A stretch of 64,000 bases of DNA from Oceanococcus sp964629015 (GTDB lineage Bacteria > Pseudomonadota > Gammaproteobacteria > Nevskiales > Oceanococcaceae). Where the stretch lies: contig CAZVMN010000003.1 of assembly GCA_964629015.1 (NCBI GenBank), positions 1-64,000 on the forward strand, written 5' to 3'. Every line of letters starts with the position of its first letter. Within the stretch, counting starts at the first letter, position 1. The notes beneath the pieces were generated by a model, which saw only the letters and a program-made list of their open reading frames with translations, did not search any database and had not been told where the DNA came from. The position numbers were made by a program, and so were the translations under genes. Of the stretch, positions 25,507 to 33,390 are shown in pieces.

Positions 25507-25788
25507 TTACTTGGTGCGATTCCAAGACTCGATGAACACCAACAGCAGCAGATAAATACAGAAAACGATGTCGAGTAGCACCAGGGTGACCGATTCAAAC
25601 GGATCATCGCTGTTCAGATCGGTATGGCGAAAGCCCCAAATCCCCAGGCTGATGATGGCGCCGTGGACAATCAGGCGAAATTTTTGACGACGTGCTTCGG
25701 CGGCGCGTTGTCGCGCCATTTCGCGGGCCTTGGCAGCGCGTCCTTTCTGGCCGAGCGGGCGTGGTTTGCGTGGATCGATGTAAACCAT
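25507..25788 (-). CDS. small membrane protein, function unknown
   Basis: A 93-residue protein. The N-terminal 40 residues are strongly basic (REMARQRAAEARRQKFR) and probably helical. Two hydrophobic segments follow, about 42-58 and 66-86. The frame is open upstream to 26040, but the ATG at 25788 (MVYIDPRKP) is the first start clear of the terminator at 25844-25871, so the longer form is unlikely. It converges on the Bcr/CflA gene. No function can be assigned. Confidence 0.6.
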   Translation of the reverse strand: MVYIDPRKPRPLGQKGRAAKAREMARQRAAEARRQKFRLIVHGAIISLGIWGFRHTDLNSDDPFESVTLVLLDIVFCIYLLLLVFIESWNRTK

Positions 25789-25843
25789 GGTGTCGTATTG
25801 AATTGTCCCCGCGCCAAGCATAAGCCTTGGTCTTGTCAGGCAC

Positions 25844-25871
25844 AAAAAAGCCCGCGAGATGCGGGCTTTTC
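25844..25871. terminator. terminator after the KshA-like gene
   Basis: The hairpin AAAAAAGCCCGC-GAGAT-GCGGGCTTTT has a run of six A on the left, so on the minus strand it ends in a six-T run 14 bases after the oxygenase stop. A shorter T run also allows weak plus-strand activity. Confidence 0.88.
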
Positions 25872-25885
25872 TTATTGGATACTGA

Positions 25886-26995
25886 TCAATCTTCCAGCGC
25901 GTGGTGGATAGCCGGTTTATCGTCCAGACCGCGGTCAATTTCGATGACCTGACGTTCGCGCAGCTTGGGGTCAACCGCTGTAACGTCCTGGTAGAACTGT
26001 TCGTACCACTGGCGGTTTTGGTAGATCGGGCCATCGCCATCGCACAGCATGGGATTGTCGACGCGAACTTTGTTGTGCCAGATTTCCACGTCTTCGCCGA
26101 AGGCTTTGTTGGTCAGGTCCACGTAGCCCTGAACCATCTCGTTGCATTGCTCGTCAGTCATGCCGGGGAATTTCTTGACCAGCACGCCAAAGCGCAACTC
26201 GAAGCTGTCCTTGTCGATCGGCGTGTGTGAGTTCATCAGCAGCGATTCCACCGGCATGCCGTTCATCTCGCCGAACATGTGGGTGATCTGATACGCGGGG
26301 CCAAAGTAGGTCGCAATGGTGGTCAGGTAGTTGCCTTTGCCACCCAGGCGTTCATTCTCACCCACCATGATTTGGGTCGCTTTATGACCTTCGAAGATAT
26401 TGGTGAAGTAGACCACATCGGTGGAGCCATGAACTGGGATGAAATGCGCCATGTCAGCGATGTTATCCACCAGCTCACGGCAGTTGATGTCGATTTTCCA
26501 CTTGACCACGGACCAATCGGCCCACTCCGGATCGTTGACCTGGGCAATTTCGGGAATGGCCTGTTCTTCGATCGGTGGTTTGCCTTCCGGGTCATTCCAC
26601 ACAAACAGGAACTTGTTGACCTCACAGGTGGGCCAGGTTTTTATGCGTGCTTTCGGCGGTACGCGTTTGGCGTAGGGGATGCCGGCGCAGGAGCCGTCAC
26701 CGTTCCATTTCCAGGCGTGGAATTTGCACACGATGGACTCGCCTTCCACGTGACCCAGTGATAAGTCAGCGCCCATATGCGGGCACCAGGCTTGCACCGC
26801 ATTGAGCTGGCCGCTCTCACCCTGGAACACCACCATGCGCGTGCCAAAGATTTCCAGGCGATGCAGCTCGCCATCTTTGTAATCTTCCGCCAGTCCAAGA
26901 CAGTGCCAGCCACGCGCGAACCGCTCTGGCGGCGCTTTGGCCTGAATTTCGTGCAGAGGTGTGATGGTTGAGGGCGATTTGATAACGGCGGCCAT
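25886..26995 (-). CDS. Rieske oxygenase, KshA-like 3-ketosteroid 9-alpha-hydroxylase subunit
   Basis: A 369-residue Rieske non-heme iron oxygenase. The 2Fe-2S ligands are C71, H73, C90 and H93 (CPHMGADLSLG and CKFHAWKWNGDG), with the 16-residue spacing seen in KshA. The catalytic iron site is DNIADMAHFIPVH (H184, H189). Further KshA-like blocks are IPYAKRVPPKARIKTW, NIFEGHKATQ, ATYFGPAY and DVEIWHNKVRVDNP. KshA hydroxylates C9 of 3-ketosteroids, which with delta-1 dehydrogenation opens ring B. The reductase KshB is not in the window. The start at 26995 has a GGAAG ribosome site. It is the third gene after the SDR and TonB receptor, followed by a terminator. Confidence 0.87.
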   Translation of the reverse strand: MAAVIKSPSTITPLHEIQAKAPPERFARGWHCLGLAEDYKDGELHRLEIFGTRMVVFQGESGQLNAVQAWCPHMGADLSLGHVEGESIVCKFHAWKWNGDGSCAGIPYAKRVPPKARIKTWPTCEVNKFLFVWNDPEGKPPIEEQAIPEIAQVNDPEWADWSVVKWKIDINCRELVDNIADMAHFIPVHGSTDVVYFTNIFEGHKATQIMVGENERLGGKGNYLTTIATYFGPAYQITHMFGEMNGMPVESLLMNSHTPIDKDSFELRFGVLVKKFPGMTDEQCNEMVQGYVDLTNKAFGEDVEIWHNKVRVDNPMLCDGDGPIYQNRQWYEQFYQDVTAVDPKLRERQVIEIDRGLDDKPAIHHALED

Positions 26996-27073
26996 GAGGT
27001 ACTTCCTTTCATTCAGGTGCTCAGTGTCGGACTGCACTGATGCGGTGGCTTCGTCCATTTGAAGGAACAGATT

Positions 27074-29671
27074 CTAAAATTCGGCTCGAATATCCAGCCC
27101 ATAAGTCCGTGGCTCATTCCACAGAACGGCGCGATCGGCATGCGGTAGATTGTCGATGGCGCTGATTTCGTGATCGCTATCCAGCACGTTGCGCACCCAA
27201 AGTCCCCCACTGATCCGCCAGCTACCCAGCGGCATCGGGTCGGCACCGAGATAGAGGTTGACCAAGTCAAATGCGGGCAGATCGACCGGTGCGCCGGCGT
27301 TGGCGCCGCCCTCGCGCGCGCTGGTGTATTGATATCCCAGGTTGAGGCGGAGGCTGGTGCGCTCAAGATGAGCGAAGGTCCAGTCGAGGTTGGCCGTCAG
27401 AGAGTGCTCTGGAGCGGAGTTGAATTGATATTGGTCAGCGACGTTTTCGCCATTGAGTGCATCGATCACTTCCGTGATTTCGGCGTTCAGATAGGCGTAG
27501 CTACCGCTCAGGCGCAAGTCGTGGCTGAGAACCAGACTGGCATCCGTTTCCAGGCCCCACATGCGTGCTTTTCCGGCATTGGTGGTCTTGGTGTCGGAGA
27601 CCGTGCCGGCGAGGATGAAGTTGATCTGCATGTCGCGGTAATCGGTGTAGAACACGCTGGTGTTCAGCCGCAGACGGCGATCCAACAGCAGGCTCTTGAG
27701 ACCGATTTCCCAGCTGCGGACCTTCTCTTTGTCGAAACCGTCGCCGAAACCGAAGCCGTATTCGTTGTCACCATCAATGTGCGGATCGCGGGTGTTGAAG
27801 CCGCCGCTTTTGTAAGCCTCAACGTATTTGGCGTACACATTGGAATCGTCGCTGTAGTCAAACGCGCTGACAAAAGAAAACGAGCTGTCGCTGAAATCAA
27901 TCTGTCCGGCCACACCGTCAAAGGTGTCCGCGCCGGCCAGTGAGACGTTGTCGAGAATCAGGTCAGTCAGAGGATTACCGGGCAAAGGCAGAGGGTTGCC
28001 CAAGTCGATCCCTATGCCTTGGCCGCCCTGATTAATCTCTACAAACGTTGGCGCTTCTTTGGTTTTGCGGGCGAATCGGTCGTCGCGCGAGTAGCGGTAG
28101 CCCAAGGTCAGGTGCAGGCGCTGGTCCCAACGTTGCGGGGTCCAGGTGGCTTGGCCAAAAACAGCGCTGGATTCGTTCTCGATTTCGTTGAATATGCGGT
28201 TGAAGGCAACCAGTCTTGGCCCCAGAGCGCTGACCAGTTCACCCAACCCGGGTGTGGTGGCCAGCGGGTTAACCGCTGCGCTGAACTGATGCACCGTGGG
28301 TTGCCAATCCTCCACCGCAGATTCTTCAAACCAGAACACACCGGCAACATAATCGATGTGGCCAGCAGGACTGGAGCCTACGATCTGTAATTCATGCGAC
28401 CACTGGTCCTGGGCCACATAGGGAATGACCAGCGGGGTTGGGCTGCCTTGCAGGCTGGTCGCCGCGGGGCCCTCGTAGCGGTGTGTATCCAGGCGATAGG
28501 CGGTGGAGCCGGCGCCACCACCGAGATCGGTATAGAACGATTCTTTGAGGTCGCGATAGGCTCCGATGTACTTCAGATCGAAATTCTCGAAAGCACGCTG
28601 CAGCGTGATGGCGTGGCCGTTGATCAGCGTGCCGGACTCTTCCAGCGGCATGCCGGTTGCCAGCGCATTAAGGCGGCGGTCGCTATATAGACTTTGGGCT
28701 TGCGCTTCACGTTTGATCAGCTCGACCTGGCCTTTGTCGCCCTCTGGCGTCAGCACGGCCTGGTACTGATAGTTGTAGAAATCGATTTCGCTGCGATCGT
28801 AGCTGTAATCGAAGGTCCAGTTTTCGGCGGGGAACCAGCGCAAATCGAAGCGTCCCGAGAGACTGCGACGGTCGCCATAGTCGCCACCTGGGCCATTGTT
28901 TTCGACATAACCGTCGATCTGGCTGCCGGCCAGAGCCACTTTGACCGCAAGGTTGTCCGCCAGTGGCACATTCAAAGTGCTTTTGAGCTTGATGCGATTG
29001 CGATCACCGAGGGTCACATCCTGGCTGAAGCTGGTCGCTTCTACGCTGGGGCGGCGGCTGATGAGGTTGATCGCGCCGCCGATCGTGTTGCGTCCATACA
29101 GCGTGCCCTGAGGGCCGCGGAGGACTTCAATGCGCTCCAGGTCTGCGACATCGAACGCGGTGCCGGTCGAACGTGCGATGTAAACGCCGTCGGCGTAGAC
29201 GCCAATCGCAGGATCTTGCGTGATTTGAGCGTCAATGATGCCCATGCCACGAATGTAAAAGCGCAGGGTGGCGTTGCTGGTCGGAAATGGCTCAATCTGC
29301 AGCGACGGTACACTCGCTCCAATATCCGCCAATCCATCAATGCCGCCGATGCTCAGTTCGTCCTGACCCAGGGCCGCGATGGAGATGGGCGTGTCCTGCA
29401 AGGATTCCTCGCGGCGCTGCGCCGTGACGATGATTTCCTCCAGCGCGGCCGGTGCAGCGCGCGTCACCACCGGTGGCGTCTCGTCGGCCACGGGTATCGA
29501 CGCCGGCGTTGCCGCGGGCGCAGTGGATGGCGTGGCTGGCGCAGGCGTCTGAGTTGGGCCGAACAACGCATCCAGTTCGTCATTCTGCGCCTGGACCGTC
29601 AGAGGACTGAGCGCGGCGCTCAGCGCGAGCGCCGCCCAGCTTGGCTTAGACCCCGAAGCCGCCCGACACAT
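27074..29671 (-). CDS. TonB-dependent outer-membrane receptor
   Basis: An 865-residue receptor. A signal peptide is followed by an unusual Pro/Ala/Thr-rich stretch of about 60 residues, then the TonB box and plug (LEEIIVTAQRREESLQDTPI, RIEVLRGPQGTLYGRNTIGG). The rest alternates as expected for a 22-strand barrel and ends in a terminal phenylalanine. The plug motif GPQGTLYGRNTIGGAIN is typical of receptors common in sphingomonads and in steroid and hydrocarbon degraders. The start at 29671 lies 26 bases inside the 3' end of the SDR gene, implying coupled translation. Neighbours suggest steroid or another hydrophobic ligand, but the ligand is unknown. Confidence 0.9.
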   Translation of the reverse strand: MCRAASGSKPSWAALALSAALSPLTVQAQNDELDALFGPTQTPAPATPSTAPAATPASIPVADETPPVVTRAAPAALEEIIVTAQRREESLQDTPISIAALGQDELSIGGIDGLADIGASVPSLQIEPFPTSNATLRFYIRGMGIIDAQITQDPAIGVYADGVYIARSTGTAFDVADLERIEVLRGPQGTLYGRNTIGGAINLISRRPSVEATSFSQDVTLGDRNRIKLKSTLNVPLADNLAVKVALAGSQIDGYVENNGPGGDYGDRRSLSGRFDLRWFPAENWTFDYSYDRSEIDFYNYQYQAVLTPEGDKGQVELIKREAQAQSLYSDRRLNALATGMPLEESGTLINGHAITLQRAFENFDLKYIGAYRDLKESFYTDLGGGAGSTAYRLDTHRYEGPAATSLQGSPTPLVIPYVAQDQWSHELQIVGSSPAGHIDYVAGVFWFEESAVEDWQPTVHQFSAAVNPLATTPGLGELVSALGPRLVAFNRIFNEIENESSAVFGQATWTPQRWDQRLHLTLGYRYSRDDRFARKTKEAPTFVEINQGGQGIGIDLGNPLPLPGNPLTDLILDNVSLAGADTFDGVAGQIDFSDSSFSFVSAFDYSDDSNVYAKYVEAYKSGGFNTRDPHIDGDNEYGFGFGDGFDKEKVRSWEIGLKSLLLDRRLRLNTSVFYTDYRDMQINFILAGTVSDTKTTNAGKARMWGLETDASLVLSHDLRLSGSYAYLNAEITEVIDALNGENVADQYQFNSAPEHSLTANLDWTFAHLERTSLRLNLGYQYTSAREGGANAGAPVDLPAFDLVNLYLGADPMPLGSWRISGGLWVRNVLDSDHEISAIDNLPHADRAVLWNEPRTYGLDIRAEF

Positions 29672-30419
29672 TGATCTGCTGGCCGGTGATGTAATTGGCT
29701 TTGTTGGAGGCAAGAAAGACCGCTGCATTCCCAATATCCTGGGGCTTGCCCCAACGTTTGAGCGCCAGCAGCTTCTGCGTTTCCGCGATCCAGGCGTCGT
29801 CAAACACACCACGTTCAAGCAGTTGCAGGAACATGCCCGCTTCTATCACCCCGACCAGCACCGAGTTGGCGCGGATATTGTGGACACCTTCTTCTTTGGC
29901 GATGCCTTTGATAAGCGCCTCGTTGGCCGCTTTGGGCGCGACCGACAAACCGTCTTTATGCGGCCACCACAGGTGACCGGCTGAACCCAGATGCACGAAG
30001 GAGCCACCGCCCTGATCGCGCATATGCGGGATCATCGCCGACATCACATTGAAGAAACCCATCGATTCGGTTTCGATGGAGCGGCGCCACAGTTCCGGTG
30101 TGGTCTCGCCCAGAAACACCTGCTCGACCACCGGGCCTGCGCCAAACACCACAGTGTGAATACGCCCATGCGCGGCGATGGCTTCGTCGATGGCTGCCTT
30201 GACCTGGGCTGGATCGGTGACGTCGGTGGCATGTGCGGTGGCTTTCACGCCATGGGCGCTGATCTCGCTGACGACACGGTCTGCGACATCTTTCTTGCTG
30301 CGGTAGGTGACCGCGACATTGCTACTCGCCTGGCCGAAGGATTTGGCCACTTCCTGGCCGATACCACCACTGCCACCAAAAACTAGCACGGCGCCAGTCG
30401 GGAAATCCGTATCCGCCAT
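29646..30419 (-). CDS. SDR family protein lacking the catalytic tyrosine
   Basis: A 257-residue short-chain dehydrogenase/reductase fold. The nucleotide-binding motif GGSGGIG is at 15-21, and the C-terminal NVSGGFGV is typical. The active-site serine is S146 and the lysine K163, but the residue 13 after the serine, normally tyrosine, is S159 (LSVAPK). The NNAG structural motif is also altered (FGAG). The protein may therefore bind cofactor with changed or no redox activity. The start ATG at 30419 has a strong GAGGAG site inside an inverted repeat. It begins the SDR, TonB receptor, KshA-like operon. Confidence 0.85.
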   Translation of the reverse strand: MADTDFPTGAVLVFGGSGGIGQEVAKSFGQASSNVAVTYRSKKDVADRVVSEISAHGVKATAHATDVTDPAQVKAAIDEAIAAHGRIHTVVFGAGPVVEQVFLGETTPELWRRSIETESMGFFNVMSAMIPHMRDQGGGSFVHLGSAGHLWWPHKDGLSVAPKAANEALIKGIAKEEGVHNIRANSVLVGVIEAGMFLQLLERGVFDDAWIAETQKLLALKRWGKPQDIGNAAVFLASNKANYITGQQINVSGGFGV

Positions 30420-30421
30420 GT

Positions 30422-30450
30422 GTGTCTCCTCGTCATTTTTGTTGAGACAC
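30422..30450 (-). promoter_or_regulatory. inverted repeat over the SDR ribosome-binding site
   Basis: Seven-base arms GTGTCTC and GAGACAC are separated by 15 bases. On the minus strand the downstream arm contains part of the GAGGAG ribosome site, with the ATG just 2 bases later. As RNA it could hide the ribosome site; as DNA it could be an operator. Confidence 0.5.
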
Positions 30451-30519
30451 GATCCTGCGGTCAGTGCTGTTGCGCGGCCTCGTCCATAGGGATGAAAGGC
30501 ACGGTCTGCACAGCGCAAA

Positions 30520-30545
30520 TGAAAACGGCCGCGCAAGGCGGCCGT
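30520..30545 (-). terminator. terminator after the LolA-like gene
   Basis: On the minus strand the stem ACGGCCGC/GCGGCCGT with a five-base loop is followed by four T. It lies about 100 bases after the LolA-like stop codon and would end the long operon that starts at 37645. Confidence 0.7.
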
Positions 30546-30560
30546 GATCGGGCGTATTCA

Positions 30561-30606
30561 CGCCATAACCCACAACAAACGGCGTTACGGATTATGGCGC
30601 TTTTTT
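30561..30606 (+). terminator. plus-strand hairpin with T run in a minus-strand region
   Basis: Arms CGCCATAA (30561-30568) and TTATGGCG (30592-30599) flank 23 bases, and the right arm is followed by C and six T. It has the form of a plus-strand terminator, yet no plus-strand gene lies upstream for several kilobases. Confidence 0.55.
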
Positions 30607-30648
30607 CGGTGCGGACGTGAGCTGAATTGCGGACGTTGCCGGTGAAAT

Positions 30649-31446
30649 TCAGTGCGTCCGATAGAAGCTGGCCGGATGGAACAGACGCTCCGGCAATTGC
30701 TCGTCGCTGCGGAACCCGGTGGTTTTCAGGGTCGACTGACTGTGGTTGATCAGATCACGCAGCGTGAACTCTGCCGGATACCAGCGATCTCCATCGGCCA
30801 CGATGGCATTGGCTGGCACGGTCGCCTCTTTGATCAGCTGGCCTTGCTCATAGAACGACATGTTCAACGGCAGACAGGTCTGTGCATCCACTTGCGCGAT
30901 CAGATGATCGTAGCCCGCGTTGACGCCCTGGTCGGGCACCAATTTCAAAGTGTGAACCGGGCGTCCCTGCGCCGTGTCTTTACCCACGTACTGAGCGTTC
31001 ATATCGCCAAACGCACTGCGGATCTGCTTGAAATCGTAGTAGGTGATATCCGTGCCGAACAAGCGACCATCGGCGATTTCGCCGCTGACCCGTCGCACAC
31101 GTGCAATCGCTGGCAGGTAAACGAACATGCCATCACGCACGTAATCATCGGTTTCCAGAATCAGATACGCCGAGTTGCGCAGCGCCGCGGGTTGGGTGAT
31201 GCGCATCATGGCGCGGGCCCGGCCCAGTTCACCGTTCATGCGTTCGCGAGTGAAGAAAATTTCACCGCCGAGCGTCTCGCGAGCGCCATCCTGTGTCGAG
31301 GACAGGACGACAAACTCTTCAACTTCCAGGCGACGAGGCAAGTTGTCCCTCATGCAGGCCATGACCGAAGCGGCATCACCCGACTCCGCGGCTGCAAAGG
31401 AATACACTGGCGTGACAAGAAAGCTTAGTAAAATCAATAATTTCAT
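30649..31446 (-). CDS. LolA-like outer-membrane lipoprotein-sorting family protein
   Basis: A 265-residue periplasmic protein with signal peptide (residues 1-19, PVYSFA). The core motifs GEIFFTRERMNG, MFVYLPAIARVRRVSG and GRLFGTDITYYDF match the LolA-like beta-clam family (PF17131 type), often found beside RND/MMPL exporters that move hydrophobic molecules. No MMPL gene is adjacent here. The start at 31446 (MKLLILLSFL) is chosen over upstream in-frame codons because it begins the signal peptide. It follows the HupE-like gene by 56 bases and is the last gene before the terminator at 30520-30545. It may carry a lipid through the periplasm. Confidence 0.82.
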   Translation of the reverse strand: MKLLILLSFLVTPVYSFAAAESGDAASVMACMRDNLPRRLEVEEFVVLSSTQDGARETLGGEIFFTRERMNGELGRARAMMRITQPAALRNSAYLILETDDYVRDGMFVYLPAIARVRRVSGEIADGRLFGTDITYYDFKQIRSAFGDMNAQYVGKDTAQGRPVHTLKLVPDQGVNAGYDHLIAQVDAQTCLPLNMSFYEQGQLIKEATVPANAIVADGDRWYPAEFTLRDLINHSQSTLKTTGFRSDEQLPERLFHPASFYRTH

Positions 31447-31502
31447 GATGCTGCACCGCAACAATATAGGGGTATCATAACTCAATTTGTGCGCCGCAAC
31501 AA

Positions 31503-32465
31503 TTATTTCAAGAGCAGTAGCCCTCTTTCGATACACCAGAAGCAGGAGAGGCCGCCCATGCTGTAGATCGCGAAGCTTTGCGCCGCGCGATTGACCTGAG
31601 TGTGGATCTGCGCCGCAAGCGCGAAAAACCCTGCCAGTGCTGCAATAAAGGCGATCTGACCGACTTCGATACCCAGGTTAAAGGCGAGTAGCGCGGTCAG
31701 TAGATCTTGTCGTGGCAGGCCGATGTCGCCGAGCACACCCGCAAAGCCCATACCGTGCACAAGCCCGAAAACGCTGAACAACACCCACTGATGACCGAGC
31801 CTGCGAACGGGGCGACGACTCAGCGACAAAGCCAGCATCAGGATGGTCAGTGCGATGGTGAGTTCCACCCAGGTACCGGGCATATGGACGATGTCGAGGC
31901 TGGCCACCGCCAATGTGATGCTGTGCCCGAGGGTAAAGGCGGTTACGTTGGCGGCCAGGGCGCGCCAACCCTGAGTGATAAGAAACAGGCCGAGCACCAG
32001 CAGCAAGTGATCCAGGCCAATCAAAATGTGCTCGATGCCGAGCAACAGGTATTCAATGACCACCCCACGCGGAGCCTTATGAGCGGTGAAGCGATGCTGT
32101 GGATCGGCCGCGGTGATCAGAGATTGATTGACCGACTCGGCTTCATTGACGCGGATGAGTACTGCGGTCCGGGCGGCTTCCAGGCCCTCAACCGACACAA
32201 CCCGACCATCCAGAGGCGAGGTGCATTGCAGAATGTAATGGTGATCCAGTGCTGTACCAGTTCGACTGAGTGAGCCATCTGCGGCAACGCAGTCACTCGG
32301 CCAGCGGAGTGTGATCGGAGCTGTCTGCAATCCGACACGCCAAAGCACCTGATACTCAGCCTGGTCTTGCGGGGTGAGGTCGAGCAGGGCCGGGGCCAGT
32401 TTGTGAGCCAACAGCGGGCTGCTGCACAAACTCAAAATCAGCAGAATGAAGGCGCGGTAAAGCAT
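31503..32465 (-). CDS. HupE/UreJ-like membrane protein
   Basis: A 320-residue protein. A signal peptide (SPLLAHK) leads into a periplasmic domain of about 130 residues. A membrane domain with about six helices carries the family motif GIEHILIGLDHLLLVLGL (about 142-159), then TAFTLGHSITLA and GLVHGMGFAG. The repeated histidines suggest metal transport, and known HupE/UreJ proteins are nickel/cobalt permeases. The long-periplasmic-domain subfamily is uncharacterised as far as I know. The start ATG overlaps the stop of the PPIase gene by one base, so translation is coupled. It sits in the acyltransferase operon. Confidence 0.85.
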   Translation of the reverse strand: MLYRAFILLILSLCSSPLLAHKLAPALLDLTPQDQAEYQVLWRVGLQTAPITLRWPSDCVAADGSLSRTGTALDHHYILQCTSPLDGRVVSVEGLEAARTAVLIRVNEAESVNQSLITAADPQHRFTAHKAPRGVVIEYLLLGIEHILIGLDHLLLVLGLFLITQGWRALAANVTAFTLGHSITLAVASLDIVHMPGTWVELTIALTILMLALSLSRRPVRRLGHQWVLFSVFGLVHGMGFAGVLGDIGLPRQDLLTALLAFNLGIEVGQIAFIAALAGFFALAAQIHTQVNRAAQSFAIYSMGGLSCFWCIERGLLLLK

Positions 32466-33376
32466 CAGCTGTTGATCCGGTAGCGTGCACGCAGATGTTG
32501 CAGGTACTGCGCCAAACGTTGCCGTTTGGTCTGCTCTTCCCACAAGGCCATCACTTCAACACGCACCTGTTCAAAATTCGCCGGACGCTCAGGCTCGCGA
32601 CGGCTGATACGCAGCAGGTGCCAGCCATAGTGTGAGGCTACGGGGCCAAACCATTCGTGCTCAGGGTGATGATTTAAGGCGTCGGGTATCTGCCCGCCAA
32701 AAGTGTCCTTAAGCTGGCGCGCGGTCATATTGTCGAAGGTTTGCCCGTGTAGAAAAGGATCGTCTGTGGCGCCGTTGGGCCCGTCTTGCAGCATCTGATC
32801 GGCACGGATTTTGGCGTCGGCCCACGCATTTTGCGAAGAATCCGACGGGCGCAGGTAGATGTGTTCGAAGCTCACTCGCGCTGGCTGGGTCCAGTTGCTT
32901 GTGTGGGCATCGAAAACCGATTGAAGCTCTTCGCGCGTCGCGCGGGGGATGCTGCCGACGCTGAGCGTGCGCATGCGTTCAACCATGCGGCGGCGAATGA
33001 GATCGTCGCCATGGTGCAACTGCAGCTCCAGCGCGGTATCGATCATCTCATCCTGCGGCGCATCAATGCCAAGAAACACTGCGTCCTGATACAGCCGTCC
33101 GAGAACCACTGGGTCGTGCAGGTGCAAACCCAGTCGCAAGGCTTCAGCAAACAGCATGCGCCGCTCGATTTCCTCGCGGACCAGCGCGTCCCGCACCTCG
33201 GCATCTGCGATGCGCCCACTGCGGCTGCTCCAGTCGGCTACCAGCTCGGTGATTTCCTGTGCTGTTGGGGCATCCACCTGGCGGCTGGCGAGATCATCCC
33301 GATACCAGGAGAACAGCCAGATCGCGATGCCGATGAGGACAAAGTGCAGGGCCGGTTGGCGCAGGATAGAACGCAT
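32465..33376 (-). CDS. membrane-anchored PpiC-type peptidyl-prolyl isomerase
   Basis: A 303-residue protein with an N-terminal anchor helix (HFVLIGIAIWLFSWY, about 11-25) and a periplasmic SurA/PpiD-like helical region. A parvulin domain occupies about 160-260: RVSFEHIYLRP, then DDPFLHGQTF, LKDTFGGQIPDAL and GPVASHYGWHLLRIS are characteristic. It probably helps fold exported proteins. It lies between the DUF3604 lipoprotein gene (14 bases upstream) and the HupE-like gene (one-base overlap), so a dedicated folding role for one of them is plausible but inferred. Confidence 0.85.
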   Translation of the reverse strand: MRSILRQPALHFVLIGIAIWLFSWYRDDLASRQVDAPTAQEITELVADWSSRSGRIADAEVRDALVREEIERRMLFAEALRLGLHLHDPVVLGRLYQDAVFLGIDAPQDEMIDTALELQLHHGDDLIRRRMVERMRTLSVGSIPRATREELQSVFDAHTSNWTQPARVSFEHIYLRPSDSSQNAWADAKIRADQMLQDGPNGATDDPFLHGQTFDNMTARQLKDTFGGQIPDALNHHPEHEWFGPVASHYGWHLLRISRREPERPANFEQVRVEVMALWEEQTKRQRLAQYLQHLRARYRINS

Positions 33377-33390
33377 AAAAATCGATACGG

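Noticed and set aside
25789..26040. Upstream extension of the 93-residue membrane protein to 177 codons
   Set aside because: It would run through the terminator at 25844-25871 and into the 3' end of the KshA-like gene; the ATG at 25788 is more plausible.
27050..27060. GTCCATTTG upstream of the KshA-like gene as a third copy of the bipartite element
   Set aside because: Only the second half is similar, with one mismatch; the 12-base first half at the required distance does not match.
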